Part shown: positions 13,256-23,700 of the stretch, in pieces | Numbering within the stretch: the first letter of the stretch is position 1 | Layout: every line of letters starts with the position of its first letter | From: Agelaius tricolor | Lineage: Eukaryota; Chordata; Aves; Passeriformes; Icteridae | Assembly (NCBI GenBank): GCA_023055355.1 | Contig: JALJCS010000052.1 | Location: 327,501 to 391,500, forward strand | Direction: 5' to 3' | Length of the DNA stretch: 64,000 nucleotides | Notes under the pieces: generated by a model | Databases searched by the model: none | The model's input: only the letters and a program-made list of their open reading frames with translations | What the model was told of the DNA's origin: nothing | Translations under genes and position numbers: made by a program

Positions 13256-14525
13256 TGTCTTGGTTCAGGGCAAATTTTGGGGAGAACCCCCAAAGGGGCT
13301 CCTCTAGGAAAGCAGATTCATTTGGCCCCTCCCCTATGAAATATTAATCCCAATATTACCGGGTGGGACGTGCCTGGGCTCGTCTGACCCTTGCTGCTGG
13401 GCCAAAGGCGGCAGCTGTGATGTTTCACCTCAGAGATACATTTGGCCGGCTGCATCCTGCAGCTAGGCACTCGCAACAAATCCAGGCATAGTAGAAACTC
13501 AGTTGACCTCTGGTGGAAAAGGTTCAGGGGACGGTGAAGAGAAAAAGGAGAGGATTCTGCTGTAGAGTTTTAATCCAGAGTTTATTCCAGGATGACAGAC
13601 CTCTGAATCTTGTAACAGCTCCCAACAGAATCCAGACCGCATGGTCCCGTCTCCTTTTAAGCCCGGGGACAGGGGCAGGGGAAGGCACAGGTGAGCCACC
13701 AACCAGGTGGGAGGAGGGGAAGGCTCAAAGGATAAAGACACTTGGACAGGCCAATGAGCCCGGACCTGAGGGGCATCTTTTGAACTTCTGCCAACCACAC
13801 CATGACCCTGCTGGAATGTTAACATTGATGGACAGCACTTAGCAGGAGGGCAAAGGGGGAGGGGAAAGGACAGGTTTCACCTATCCCAACACCTGAGGGA
13901 TTTTCCTGTTTCCTGAAACAGGAAATGGCGTCACACTGCAACACTCCCCCCAACCGGTCCAGGAGAAAATAGCTCCTTGGAAAGAGGTGGAAAAAACCTG
14001 TTTATTAAACAATAAAACCTAAACAATATTGAACAATAAAACCCCTTGTTGCTCCAAAAGACATGACAAACTGAGAAAGTCCCCTCCCTCGGTTGCAGTT
14101 CAGCTCACACAGGCTCTTATCAGTCCCTCCGGTGCTGGAAATGTTGCGGGCCGGGCCCGGCCTGGTGGGCCACAGGTGCTAGCTGCCGGTGCTCTTCTGG
14201 GTGTTCAGTCCAGAGCAGGTTTCAAGAGGTCCAAAGAAAAGGGAAAAAAGAAAAGAAACCACAGTCCAGGGAACTTCCTTGCCTCAGCAAGCTAAAACTA
14301 ACTAAAAGCAAAGGAGAGCTCTGTCCCACTGTCTGTTCATCCCCAGACAACACAGTCCAGGAGCAGGAATGTGGAGGAGTGAGTGCAGGGTCTGAAAACA
14401 AACTGCTGCTTCTTCTCTCCCCCCTTCACTCTCTGCAACAAGTCTTAAAGGTGCCAAACTTATGATGCAGCATAAACAGAACAAGATGATTGGGGTTAAA
14501 AGCATCATATAATCAGCTTAGGACA
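13256..14525 (-). mobile_element. Solo LTR, family 1 copy B, inside the 5' LTR
   Basis: The ends are TGTCTTGG and TTAGGACA, flanked by a perfect 5-bp duplication ACTCC at 13251-13255 and 14526-14530. The 3' LTR at about 24954 keeps the empty site with a single ACTCC, so the insertion came after proviral integration. It has the same family features as copy A, including the minus-strand AATAAA-bearing segment near 14000. It contains a further element at 13335-13943. Confidence 0.94.
13335..13943 (-). mobile_element. Third-level LTR nested in copy B
   Basis: About 609 bp interrupt the C-rich segment that is continuous in copies C and D. CTCCCC occurs on both sides (13329-13334 and 13944-13949), consistent with a 6-bp target duplication. 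On the minus strand the element starts TGTTGCAGTGTG and ends TTTCATA, so one terminus is canonical TG and the other is TA rather than CA. It also has a minus-strand TTAAAAGGAGACGG promoter-like box (about 13650) and GGAATAAACTC (about 13580). A 6-bp duplication would fit a class II (ERVK-like) integrase. The repetitive C-rich target lowers certainty. Confidence 0.7.
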
Positions 14526-14603
14526 ACTCCCTCTCTCTTTCTCCCCCTCTTTTCTATTCTTTTCCTCTCCCTAATTCCTTTCATGCATTTGCTGTGGTCA
14601 TTC

Positions 14604-14609
14604 TATAAA
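14604..14609 (+). promoter_or_regulatory. Possible TATA box of the provirus 5' LTR
   Basis: TATAAA in the context ttctataaaggtgc lies about 110 bases before the LTR end and is conserved at 25033-25038 in the 3' LTR. The position would leave a short R-U5. I see no clear AATAAA downstream, so this is a weak call. Confidence 0.35.
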
Positions 14610-14725
14610 GGTGCATTTGTTTGGATTGATACTGCAATCCCCTTTCCGTGTTGTCTGTTGCACTCCCAGATCAGTTAACCAACCATCACCACCCCCATTG
14701 GTATGAGCGGATCGTGACATTAAAT

Positions 14726-14743
14726 TGGCATCATGGACAGGAT
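14726..14743 (+). other. Putative primer-binding site
   Basis: Six bases after the LTR end the sequence reads TGGCATCATGGACAGGAT. It begins with TGG, as expected for pairing with a tRNA 3' CCA. I do not recognise which tRNA would match. Confidence 0.45.
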
Positions 14744-15167
14744 TCTGATCGACAGAAGGGTCTGCAAGGCTGTTTGTAGTCTGGAACAGGGGAAGGACGA
14801 TTTGCTTCAGCCACACCTAGCCCCTCATCGCGAAAGGGTTGAACGAAGCTGGAAAGCAAGGAAAGCTCTTTGAATTTCCCACAAACTGTGCACGCCCAGG
14901 TGAAATACGCCCCCATACTCTATTGAGGGTTCTGTCTTTAGAATTTCCCAAAAAATCTCTTAGCGCAAAAGGGGAAACTGTTTTTGTTTATGTGTGAATT
15001 TGGACTGTCTGGGAAGGAAGGGACAACTTGAAGGAACTAAGCAGGGCCTCCCAGGGAGATTTGGTCTCTTCACCCAGCCAGGGAAGCAAAGGGGAGCACA
15101 GCAAAGGCTGTGAGATTGTCTAACTTAAGTTTGCACCTCCCTGTCATGGTTTTGGTCCCTTCATAAA
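14744..15167 (+). other. Provirus leader region
   Basis: Sequence between the primer-binding site and the first gag-like frame. It should hold the packaging signal and splice donor of the original virus, but I cannot identify either. Confidence 0.5.
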
Positions 15168-16620
15168 ATGACTGAAAACTCTAGCACAAAAGTTAAATTT
15201 CTGAATTTTCTGCTCTGCTTGCTAAATAGAATGCCACGCCTTCTCCAAGGGGGGAGGTTTGGGCAGAGAACAGCTGGTTTAATTTAGAAAATGTCATAGA
15301 TAGAATTTGTTCTTTACAACATGAAACAGAAGTTAAACTGGGCAAAAATAAAACCATCCTCTGCTCAGTTTTGGCAGCTTGTCTCACAGCAGCCATAGAA
15401 ACCCTTTTTAAGCAAAGAAACGAGGAAATAGCAAGAATAGATTCCCTTCAAAACCTAGTTGAAATTTTGCAGAAAGAATTAAAGGAAGATAGAAATGAGA
15501 TCTATATGTTGCGAGCTGCCCTTAGAGAGGAACTTGCTAAGAATTCACATCATACTGATTCCTCTACAGAGCCAGAGGAAAAGGAAACTCCTGACTTGAA
15601 ACAAATCTATCCCCGTCAGGAACTTGAGGCAGTAAAAAATTGGAGAGAATACTGCTGTCCTCGCTTGAGACCCTTGGTTCAAACAGAATAGAACTATATT
15701 AATGATGAGGATTGTTGGAATGTTGGGGGACATAAGACAGATGATGCACTTTGGACCTGGTTAACATAAGAGATTTGATAACAGAATGCCTTGGCATAAA
15801 CAAATGGAACTTTGAAAATTCGACCTGGATTGCAAGAAGATTAAATCAAACGGGTTTACTGGAAAAAGAAAATCCCATGAAACTCTGCAAGCAAGAGATG
15901 TTGTTATATGCGTAAGTTTGTGGATGTGATTTTAACCTAATCATTGTAGTACACATTACTAGTCTCCCTGCAATGGTATGTAAGTGCTTGTATCCCACAA
16001 TCAAATTGGATTCTGATTACCGAGTGGGTCTCCCTGTCTCTCTGCATTGCCGAAAGAGGATCTTGACCCACCTATCACAACTAAACAAATACCGTTCAGT
16101 GCTACCGAATTAGCTAAGCTGTCAAAAGAATTCGGGCGCCTCCCACAAGAATCAGAGACAAATATGTCCTCCGAGTGTCCCTCGATGGTGGAGATCAAAT
16201 TAAATTAACCGGAGGCCAGTGGGTACTGGGGACATGGAGCCTTCTTCACAACAGGAGATAAGGAGGTAAGCGTGACGCATGGTCCCTGACACAGGGTGCG
16301 TCTTTCTGGGCCGGGAGAATGAATCCTTTGGAAAGGGGTGACCCCCTGGCAATCGTTGACACCACCGACCAGCTCTTAGAAAGTGTCCACAAAGCCGCCT
16401 GCCTGCAAAAGATTCATGAAAAGAAATTAGTTCCTGGTTTTGAATGCCCAATGCAATTACCTGTGAAGCCAGAACTAATGACCGATTGAACTCGTGGGCT
16501 TCCAGAAACACTTAAACATACAGCAATGACTCTACAGAAAACCATAATGGCTTTGAATCCTGTAGAAAGACTAGATAAGATTCCTCAGGAATTCCCCTGA
16601 TCAAAGTGGACCTAGAGATC
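15168..16620 (+). pseudogene. gag: Retroviral gag remnant
   Basis: The gag position after the leader holds a broken polyprotein. The longest open piece is 15371-15691 (106 codons). Its first 70 residues form a heptad-rich, charged coiled coil (IDSLQNLVEILQKELKE), and a CPRLRPLVQTE stretch closes it. A capsid-like region follows in other frames at about 16090-16520, recognisable by its general similarity to avian ERV gag. Stops and frame changes separate the pieces (for example, TAG at about 15689 and TGA at about 16486). The open frame continues upstream without an ATG to about 15290, so the original start may be near the ATG at 15168, with a frameshift. I see no CCHC zinc knuckle. Non-functional. 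Confidence 0.75.
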
Positions 16621-17122
16621 CTGGCTTCACTCCCTACTCTTCCCCCTCACAGCCCTCAGCTTCTCAATCTGATTCACCTGCCAGTAGCCATAAAGTTTGG
16701 ACATGAGCTGAAGTTGCAGTAGATCTGATTAATTATTGTAGACAATATGGACCTATAAAAACCCCGGCGTAGAAATCAGAAAATAACAAAGGTGTTTGGT
16801 TTATTGGGGCTCCTCACAGTGAAAATATAGAGAAAGGAAAACAGATCTCTAACTGCCACTGTTGGTGGTTGTTGGGGATTCAAAAGTGGGTCCCCAAAGA
16901 GGTGATGGATGGTTTGCCCCTTGAGAAATTGCAGAAAATAATAAATAATTGGCACCAGCGAAAACCGAATCCATTGGCTCAACCCAGTGCACCCCTCCCT
17001 TCTCAGGGACAAAAACTAACCCTCCCCCAGCTTCTCCCACGGAACACAGGCAGTGAACCAAAACCAACAGGGTTTTCGGGAAACAAATCTCTCTGCCGCT
17101 TACAGGTGGGCAAAGGGGCGGA
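16621..17122 (+). other. gag-pro junction region of the provirus
   Basis: Expected to encode the nucleocapsid end. No CX2CX4HX4C motif is visible in any frame. A short open frame at 16869-17138 (89 codons) is rich in P, Q and K, as gag C-termini often are. Too decayed to call further. Confidence 0.45.
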
Positions 17123-17465
17123 GTGTGGGTTTATTTAAGAATGCTCACTAAAAATAAATCAGGATATATATTAAGCCCAGCTATCACGGGCCTCCACAGG
17201 CTACTAGTAACCTTTTTGATTGACGTTGGGGCTCAAATCTCTGCACTGACAAAAAAGGATGCCCAGAGGTGTGGAATTGTTCCAACTAAGAGACAATGCT
17301 GTGTTCTTAATGCTCTGGGAACTACAGAATCTATGAATGTTGCCTTAGCCAAACTGAGGCTCCCTGGAAATGAGCATCAACTAGTCATCAAAATGGTAAT
17401 TGGGAACATTCCAAATAATTGATTAGGAATGGGTGTCCTTGCTGGGAGGCAGTGGGAAGACTCTG
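17123..17465 (+). pseudogene. pro: Retroviral aspartic protease remnant
   Basis: The 99-codon open frame at 17123-17422 contains the retropepsin active-site region LIDVGAQIS, with the aspartate at residue 34. The family motif is D-T/S-G, and here the second residue is valine, a change expected to harm catalysis. A stop separates NIPNN from the following GMGVLAGRQW, which resembles the normal C-terminal G-R-D/N helix region of the fold. It lies just before reverse transcriptase, as in other retroviruses. Non-functional. Confidence 0.8.
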
Positions 17466-17499
17466 AGGGATTTCTGTGGTCTTTTGGCACACTGCCACT

Positions 17500-18050
17500 T
17501 AACATTAGGCTGCTTCAAACCGCACCCTCCCTACCCTATAATCAAACAACTAATGTAAAACAATACCCTCTACCTTCTGGTGCCAGAGAAGGTATCAAAG
17601 CAGTTCTACAGGACTTGAGAAACCAAGGGGTAATAATTCACACACATTCTCCTTTTAATTCACCGGTATGGCCAGTCTGAAAAGCCAGTGGAAAGTGGAG
17701 ATTAACAGTAGATTTTCACAGGCTTAAAGCCAACACAGACCCTCTTACAGCACTGGTCCCAAACTTAGCTGAATTAATAACATCAATTCAAGAAAAGGCT
17801 CACTCAATCATGGCAATGGCAACTATGGATGTCAAAGACATCTTCCTTATGATACCTATACAGCCAGAAGATATAGGGACCATTTTGCCTTCACATGGGA
17901 AAGGACGGCAATACACTTGCACTAGGCTTCCCCAAGGCTACAAACACTCCTCCACTTTGGCCCACCATGCTTTAGTTGAGGAATTAGAAAAAATAGCCAA
18001 ACCTGATCCTGCTGATCCTGTAGCTGATAATCAATACATTTAAGACACTC
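17500..18050 (+). pseudogene. pol: Reverse transcriptase remnant, fingers and palm
   Basis: One frame reads through with an in-frame TGA at 17678-17680. The start region has YPLPSGAREGIKAVLQDLRN and SPFNSPVWPV. Then come the conserved WRLTVDFHRLK, the catalytic-aspartate motif MATMDVKDIF, and LPQGYKHSSTLAH. The active-site YXDD box is destroyed: after NQYI comes a TAA at 18041-18043 where the first aspartate should be. A poly-G tract follows at once and the frame changes. Domain order and motifs make the identification firm. The copy cannot make active enzyme. Confidence 0.9.
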
Positions 18051-18051
18051 T

Positions 18052-18090
18052 GGGGGGGGGGGGGGGGGGTGGGTGGTGGGGAGGGGGGGA
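18052..18090 (+). repeat. Poly-G tract in pol
   Basis: An uninterrupted run of 18 G residues (18052-18069) is followed by further G clusters to about 18089. It sits directly after the reverse transcriptase active site and is not part of any normal pol sequence. It could form a G-quadruplex, and it is a likely spot for sequencing-length error. Confidence 0.9.
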
Positions 18091-18714
18091 AGGATGAAAT
18101 AGAGGTAGTAGGGAAACATCAGCAGAAAATAATCTCTCACTTAAAAAGTCTTGATTTGCAGATACCCGCAGAGAAAATTCAGAAACCTTCTCAGGAAGTG
18201 AAGATTTTGAGAATTTGGTGGAAAGGAGGCATGACATGTATTCCACCCGATACCCTAACCTCTTTAGATCAGATTCAAAGGCCTGAATTGAGGAAAGATC
18301 TCCAGCAAGCTCTAGGACTATTAGTGTTCTGGAGAAAACACATCCCAGATTTCTCAATAATTGCTAGGCCGTTTTTTGACTTGCTGAGGAAAAGAATGAA
18401 ATGGGATTGGACTCCTTCTCAGGAAGAAGCATTGCAATTACTGATTTTTGAGGCAACAGCTCACCAAGCACTAGGCCCTATCCATCCCACAGATCCCTTT
18501 CAGGTGGAATGGGGATTTGCCTCCTCAGGGCTATCAGTACACATTTGGCAGTGGGGTCCCGAGGGTCCAACGGGGCCTCTTGGTTTTTATTCCTGTGGTT
18601 TCAAAGATGCTGAGAAAAGATACACTACCTGGGAAAAGGGGTTGTTTGTAGTTAGCTTAGCTCTCCTAGAAGAGGAAAAAATTGCATGACAAGAGCTTAT
18701 TGTATTAAGAAGCC
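18069..18714 (+). pseudogene. pol: Reverse transcriptase remnant, thumb and connection
   Basis: An open frame of about 206 codons, in a different frame from the palm fragment, resumes the polymerase. It has HLKSLDLQIPAEKIQ, the FWRKHIPDFSIIARPFFDL segment typical of the end of the thumb, and the KMxWxWTPSQEEALQLL-like connection start. It ends in TGA at 18687-18689. The start methionine falls in the G-tract and has no meaning. Pairs with the fragment at 17500. Confidence 0.85.
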
Positions 18715-18814
18715 CTTTCAAAGTTATCAAAATCGTCACTAATGGGAGCCCCACCCCTCCCCCCCACCTGACGGGGTAGCCCAAAGGGCCTCAGTTAGGA
18801 AATGGTATGCTCAG

Positions 18815-19558
18815 ATGGAAGGCTATTGTAATACCGTCTCAAGAACGGAAGATGCTGCTAAAAATCTAACAAGCCAAGGCACTGAGAGCCTGGTTAGCAG
18901 CCAAGATAAATCTGCCTCTGTAATCAAAGCTGCCCTTCCTTTCTCCCCCGAACAAGCAGCAAGTTCTTGGTTCACAGATGCCTCTGCAAAACGGGAAGGG
19001 AAGGTATGGAGATCTAGAACAGCTGTCTTACACAATTCATTTGGTGAAAGAATCATTACCGAAGGGGAAGGCAGCGCTCAGGCTGGGGAACTCATAGCTG
19101 TTTGGAGTGTTTTCCAATGTGAGGCACAGAACGTTTCTCTTGTCTGCATTTATACCGACTCTTACGCAGTGTACAAAGGTTGTACCGAGTGGCTTCCTTG
19201 CTGGCAGCAAAATGATTGGGAAGTTCACAGAATTCCAGTGTGGCAAAAGGAAAAGGGGCAAGAAATTTTAGATGTTGCAAGCCAAGGAAATGTTGCTATT
19301 GGTTGGGTAGCTTCTCAGCAAGCAGATGGAAATCCAGCAGGAGAGTGGAAGAATAGAGCTGATGAACTAGCAAGGCTCAGCCCCCTGAAAAAGGAACTCA
19401 TTACTGAGGACTGGGATCAACTATTAGAATGGCTGCATGGAAAAAGACAGCACACAGGTGCGAAAGATTTGTACAAAGAAGCTCATGCTTGTGGTTGGCT
19501 GGTTACCAGGGAAATGTGTAAAACATGCGTATCAGCCTGCGAGCAATGTCACAGGTGA
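18815..19558 (+). pseudogene. pol: RNase H and integrase N-terminal domain remnant
   Basis: An open frame of 247 codons. RNase H catalytic positions are all visible: D55 (WFTDAS), E92 (AQAGEL), D115 (IYTDSYAV) and D183 (NRADELA). Residues about 205-247 resemble the integrase zinc domain, with H208/H213 and C242-X2-C245, but histidine spacing is unusual (H-X4-H). It ends at an in-frame TGA (19556-19558). The next integrase frame continues in the same phase, so only stops, not a shift, separate the two. A C-rich stretch at 18752-18767 precedes it. Confidence 0.9.
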
Positions 19559-19588
19559 CTGGAGAGACATCCTTGAGAAGATGACCCT

Positions 19589-20269
19589 GTGCATTTAAGA
19601 AAGGGTAAAGGCTTATGGGACGCGTGGCAGGTAGACTATATTGGCCCCTTTAAGAAGTCAGGAGGTAAACACTTTGTGCTAGTAGGAGTAGAAAGTGTAT
19701 CTGGGTTGGTTCAAGCTGATGCTTTGAAAAGAGCTACAGGTGATAATGCGGTTAAAGCTTTGCAGGGGTGGTTTGGAACTTTCCCAAAGCCACAGGAAAT
19801 TCAATCTGATCACAGGTCCCACTTCACTGCTAGAGGTGCACAGCATTGGGCAAAAGGTGAAGGAATTAAGCGGTCTTTCCACAGCCCTTTCCACTACCCT
19901 CAAGCTAAGGGGATCTTAGAAAGGACCAAGGGTTTTTTGAAAGGACTTCTGAAGCCCCGGGAGGGAAATTGGGACGTTCGGATATGGGAAGCTGTTAAAA
20001 GAGTGAACAGTAGATGGGGGGTGAATGGATGTCCCAAAATCACTGCCTTTTGCCCAACAGCTCCAAGCATCGTTCCCTTACTACGGCGACCTGACGATTC
20101 AAAAAGTCCAGCACATTACCCTGGACAACCTGTTCTGGTGGACCTCCCTACTGTAGGGGAAGTAGCACTAGTGCTGAAAACCCCTCTGAAGAAATATGCA
20201 TGGCTAGCCTCTGATGCTCTAGGGAAAGAGCATTGGATAAATACATGCTGGATAATCCTATCATTTTAA
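19589..20269 (+). pseudogene. pol: Integrase catalytic core and C-terminal domain remnant
   Basis: An open frame of 226 codons carrying the integrase DDE triad: D16 (WQVDYIG), D74 (IQSDHRSHF) and E111 (PQAKGILERTKG). The second aspartate and the glutamate are separated by 36 residues. The turn after D74 has HRS where N-G/Q-G is usual. The C-terminal part (VLVDLPTVGEVALVLKTP then KEHWINTCW) looks like the DNA-binding SH3-type domain. This is the least damaged pol domain, but it lacks an upstream frame free of stops. The methionine is internal to the original polyprotein. Confidence 0.92.
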
Positions 20270-20352
20270 CTCTTTTCTGCCCTCAGTGGAAGGATTTCTG
20301 TTGTTTTTACTTTGACAGAAGAACCCTGAGGAACATGAAAATCATCTGAACC

Positions 20353-20892
20353 ATGATAACACTGGTGATGCTTTTCTGCATCCTACCACAATTCCATGGA
20401 CAGGATCCTGCTGAGTGGTTGTGGTCTGAAGCTACCCTCCATCCCACTAATGTTCTAGGAGAGTATCCCAAGGGTGGCCACCCAAACCTAGAGCCTATAG
20501 TGCTGCATGACCCCCAGGTATATGGTCCAAGTGAGTGGGGATGGGATCAGAAGGACTGGACTAGAGCCCTAACTGGAACAATTGGTGAGTCGATTGTGGA
20601 AGCATGCAGAAAAATGGAAGGATCTCTCTATGAGAAATCCACCTCCATCACAGTTGCCGGAAATTTTATGGAACCAGATGGGAAAAATGATTGGGATATC
20701 CCTTCAGCGAGACTGTGTCCTACAAACAAGTGGGAGTGTGCCAAACAAATTCCCCTTACTCTGTGTTGCTGCCAGGAGTATGTTGGTAATTACACTCTAG
20801 GTCGCAAAACGAACAATGTTGCAAGTACAAAGGATTGTAAAAATGAACCAATTGATTGCTGGCATAATTTGACGTTAACTAAACCGACTTAA
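20353..20892 (+). pseudogene. env: Envelope surface-subunit remnant, N-terminal part
   Basis: An open frame of 179 codons beginning 84 bases after the integrase frame. Residues 1-16 (MITLVMLFCILPQFHG) form a signal peptide. The rest is rich in W and C, with N-glycosylation sites (NYTLG, HNLTLT), as expected of a retroviral surface glycoprotein. It ends in TAA at 20890-20892, soon after DCWHNLTLT. A related DCWHNFTLT motif recurs in the next env piece at 21353. Assigned from position and composition. I recognise no receptor-binding domain. Confidence 0.75.
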
Positions 20893-20979
20893 GTGACATG
20901 CCGCTGGCAAAATAACTTGACCAACCTGTTAGGTTGAAAAGGCTTAGTTCATAAATTTAAGATAGACGCTATAACAAAA

Positions 20980-21148
20980 CCCACGCTGAGTACCGTAGTT
21001 ACATCCCAGTGGAATAGACGGGACGGAGAGCATGAAGCCCACACTGAGCACCATAGTTACACCCCAATGGGTAGAAGGGACTGAGAGCACAGAGCTGACA
21101 TTGAGTACAGTAGTTACATCCTAGTGGGCAGAAGGGACTGAGAGTCCC
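20980..21148 (+). repeat. 57-bp minisatellite, three units, inside env
   Basis: Three units start at about 20980, 21038 and 21095. Each contains a gag/gca-rich start (ctgagtac), then agttacatcc, then agaagggactgagag. They are about 80% alike. They interrupt the env reading frame and have no retroviral counterpart that I know. Confidence 0.85.
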
Positions 21149-21178
21149 CTTAGTCAATGTGGCCTTGGTCCCAAGCTT

Positions 21179-21730
21179 TTGTTCACTTGGCAGGTATGGG
21201 AAAAACAAAAAGCCTGGCAGCTTCAAGGGGGAGTGGGAGAAGGAATTAGCCGAAGGATTTGTGGAACTGCTTATAGCAAAGCAATCTCCATCAGTGTTTT
21301 GACAGATCAGACAAATAAGCGTGAACAGGTTTGTACGCCCCCAAGCGTACAAGACTGTTGGCACAATTTTACATTAACACAAACTGCAGAAGTAGTTTGT
21401 CTTTGGTCCAAAACTAGTGAAGGCTTTTCTTTTAAGTTGATAATAAATGGTATGAACCAACCTTCTACTACCACCACTCCAGCCCAAGCACCGCTTATGC
21501 TTAGCCTGAGAAGTTTTGAAATTGGACCATATATAATCAGGAAAACTGGTCAACAACACATATTGTTCAATCTGGCACGGTCTCTTAAACAAGTCAAATT
21601 GCTGATGATGCAAAACAATGTCTCAGAAATTCAGCCGGCCTGTTTGCCTTTTTTGCGGACTTCCTTTGAGGGTTGGACCACCTGGCTGCAAAAACAGAAA
21701 GTCCGTTTTTTCTTTAAAAACAGACACTAA
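21179..21730 (+). pseudogene. env: Envelope surface-subunit remnant, C-terminal part
   Basis: An open frame of 183 codons in a different frame from the first env piece. It has VCTPPSVQDCWHNFTLT, several N-glycosylation sites and a basic end (QKQKVRFFFKNRH). The following bases, in another frame, encode a glycine-rich stretch (GVLGTGFGILNSID) that resembles a fusion-peptide region, so the subunit boundary probably lies at about 21725-21775. No intact furin-type site is visible at that junction. Confidence 0.7.
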
Positions 21731-22673
21731 GAGACATAACCGGTGTTTTGGGAACAGGTTTTGGAATTCTAAATAGTATTGATTCTGAAGTACACTAATG
21801 GATAAATTGGCTGCCACAAAATGGTTAGAGATTTGACCAAATTAAAACAACCACTGCAATCATCCTTATTGGCTTTGGGAACACAGCAGTGCTTGCTATC
21901 AAACATATTACCAGCTTGGGAAAAGGTCAATGGAAGTGATCACAAATTGGTAGACGGATGCACTCGGTGCTACACAAAACAACCTTTCTTTGGCTCTTAG
22001 CTGTATCCAGGCACAATTGTCGATGCAGTCAGTTGCTGCCTCAATGATAAGAGAAGGTGAAGGCAATTTTCCTACTGCAATTCAGAAAAGAATTTGGGAC
22101 AGTGCCACTGATTTTGAAAGAGAATTCCAATCCTGGTGGAACTTGGTGAATTTTACTTATCACCCCATTACAAACACAGCCACAGCTCTTGCGTTAACCG
22201 TACGCAATGCCTCAGTGCATTTGAGATTTCCTATTCTTGCATTAGGGCTAAATCATGATGGAGCTATTCCCAATCTTTCTGAACATAGACAATGGGCCCA
22301 TCAAACTGGTAAAAAATGGCAACATGTTAATTTGGAATCTTCTATTGTCCGAGAACTAGGCTTCATCTGTGAAAGTAATGCAATTACAGCTCAGGATGTT
22401 TGTTTGGACACAGAACAAAATATCTGTCATTTTGAAATTCGTCCTAACGAGACTTTCGAAACAGTCCTTAAATATATAGGCAATGGGTGTGGGTGCTCTA
22501 GAACTGCTTGTGATACGGTATTTGTAGAAAATGCAGTAGTGGATAGTAAAAATCATTCAAATTGTTGCGCTTGTAACTTTACAAAATTGAGGGATGTGAT
22601 TTTTCTTCAGAAGCTCCAGTTACCTCCCATTACCTTTTTCAATCCAATTAAAGACTGATTCACAAACTATTAC
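21731..22673 (+). pseudogene. env: Envelope transmembrane-subunit ectodomain remnant
   Basis: After the fusion-peptide-like region at about 21740-21775 come stops and frame changes, then an open frame at 21990-22658 (222 codons). That frame includes SWWNLVNFTYHP, several N-glycosylation sites and a cysteine-rich part (VCLDTEQNICHFEIRPNETF, then NGCGCSRTAC and NCCACNF). I see no CX6CC motif here, so this env differs in type from the orphan transmembrane piece at 35222. The frame is cut by a solo LTR at 22674 and env resumes at 23345. Confidence 0.75.
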
Positions 22674-23344
22674 TGTCCTAGGGTGACGTTATGATGCTTG
22701 TATCCCCATCCGTGTGTTCTGTTGATGCTGGATATCATGTTCTGTGCCTTCAAGACTGGCTGTGAAGAGCGAATGTTTTGTTTTGGTTTTGCTATCAGCC
22801 GCTCCCCCACAGCTGGCGCGACACAGAGACAGGGCAGTACATGGGTGCTGCTTTTGCTTTTTGCTTTGCTTTTCGCTTTGCTCTTGCTTCGGCTTTGCTC
22901 CTGCTTTGCTCTTGCTTTTTTGCTCCTGCTCATTAGTTAGTTTAGCTAAGCAGTCCAAATTTTCCCTGGACTGTTTCTCCTTTCCCTTCTTTGGACCTAC
23001 TCGGACCTGCTCCGGACTGGGACCTGGGAAACACCGAGAGTTTGCACCTTGCGGCCAAGGTGCAGCAGCTACCCCAGCACAGGACAGACTGATAACAGAG
23101 CGAGCACTCCCCAGAGAGACTTTCTGAAGTTGTCTACTTTTTCAGAGCGGTGAAAGAGTGGTGCCATCTGGTATTGTTCCTTTTGTGTGCTGCGGGGTGC
23201 TTTGCCTGTTACAGAAACAGGTTCTTTCCACTTGTTTCCAAGGAATCCTTCCCGACCCGGTTGGGGGGAGGGGCCGTGTGGGTTTGTTTTCTGGAGGGTC
23301 CACCTTTTGGAGGTTTTCTCCCAAATTTGCCCGAAACCAGGACA
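22674..23344 (+). mobile_element. Solo LTR, family 1 copy C, inside env
   Basis: The ends are TGTCCTAGGGTGACG and ACCAGGACA (671 bp). This copy is on the plus strand, opposite to copies A, B and D. Flanks are attac and ttcac, at best a decayed 5-bp duplication. A pyrimidine-rich GCTTTTGCT-type segment at 22850-22925 is shared in complement with copy D (52240-52345) and absent from A and B. Env sequence continues on both sides, which confirms an insertion. Confidence 0.88.
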
Positions 23345-23700
23345 TTCACCTACTCCCATTGGGATGAACATTACTTTGGTAAAGCAATCTTTGCTTCATC
23401 AGGACTTCATTGAAATATTGGAGAAGATCAAGAAGAATAGACAGAAAGCACTGGTAACTGTTCATCACAATGTGAAAGAAATACACCATGTCATAGAGAG
23501 AGTAAGAAAAGATGCTGAACACAGGTGGTAGGATACTCTTTTTGGGTGGTCACCTACTGCCACAAGAGTCCTGAACAGTATGTGTCATCCCATCATTGCC
23601 CTTTTGCGTTTCGTTTTGATTGGGGTTTTTTAATCAGCAATCTTACTCATTATGAATTGGAGAATGATGAAAGAGTTAACAAAATTGATGTCTGTCATTA
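23345..23700 (+). pseudogene. env: Envelope C-terminal remnant with membrane anchor
   Basis: Downstream of the solo LTR the frame up to 23531 reads HHNVKEIHHVIERVRKDAEH, a heptad-type helix. After a TAG at 23529-23531 it continues in phase with a tryptophan-containing stretch and a hydrophobic segment (CHPIIALLRFVLIGVF at about 23580-23630), which fits a membrane-spanning anchor. A further stop lies in that segment. This is the end of the env gene begun at 20353. Confidence 0.75.

Larger units (their letters stand above)
12439..14719 (+). repeat. Provirus 5' LTR, interrupted by a nested solo LTR
   Basis: It aligns with 24168-25153 at a constant offset of 11729 until the nested insertion at 13256. 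It resumes at 14526 with ctctctctttctccccctc and ends ...gtgaca at 14719. Without the insertion it is about 1.0 kb. The middle (about 12535-13147) differs from the 3' LTR at only about 3 positions, whereas the first 99 bases differ at about 19. A stretch of about 30 bp near 13150-13180 is missing from the 3' LTR. Confidence 0.93.

Noticed and set aside
22674..23344. A 5-bp target duplication for copy C
   Set aside because: Flanks attac and ttcac agree at only three of five positions, too weak to claim.
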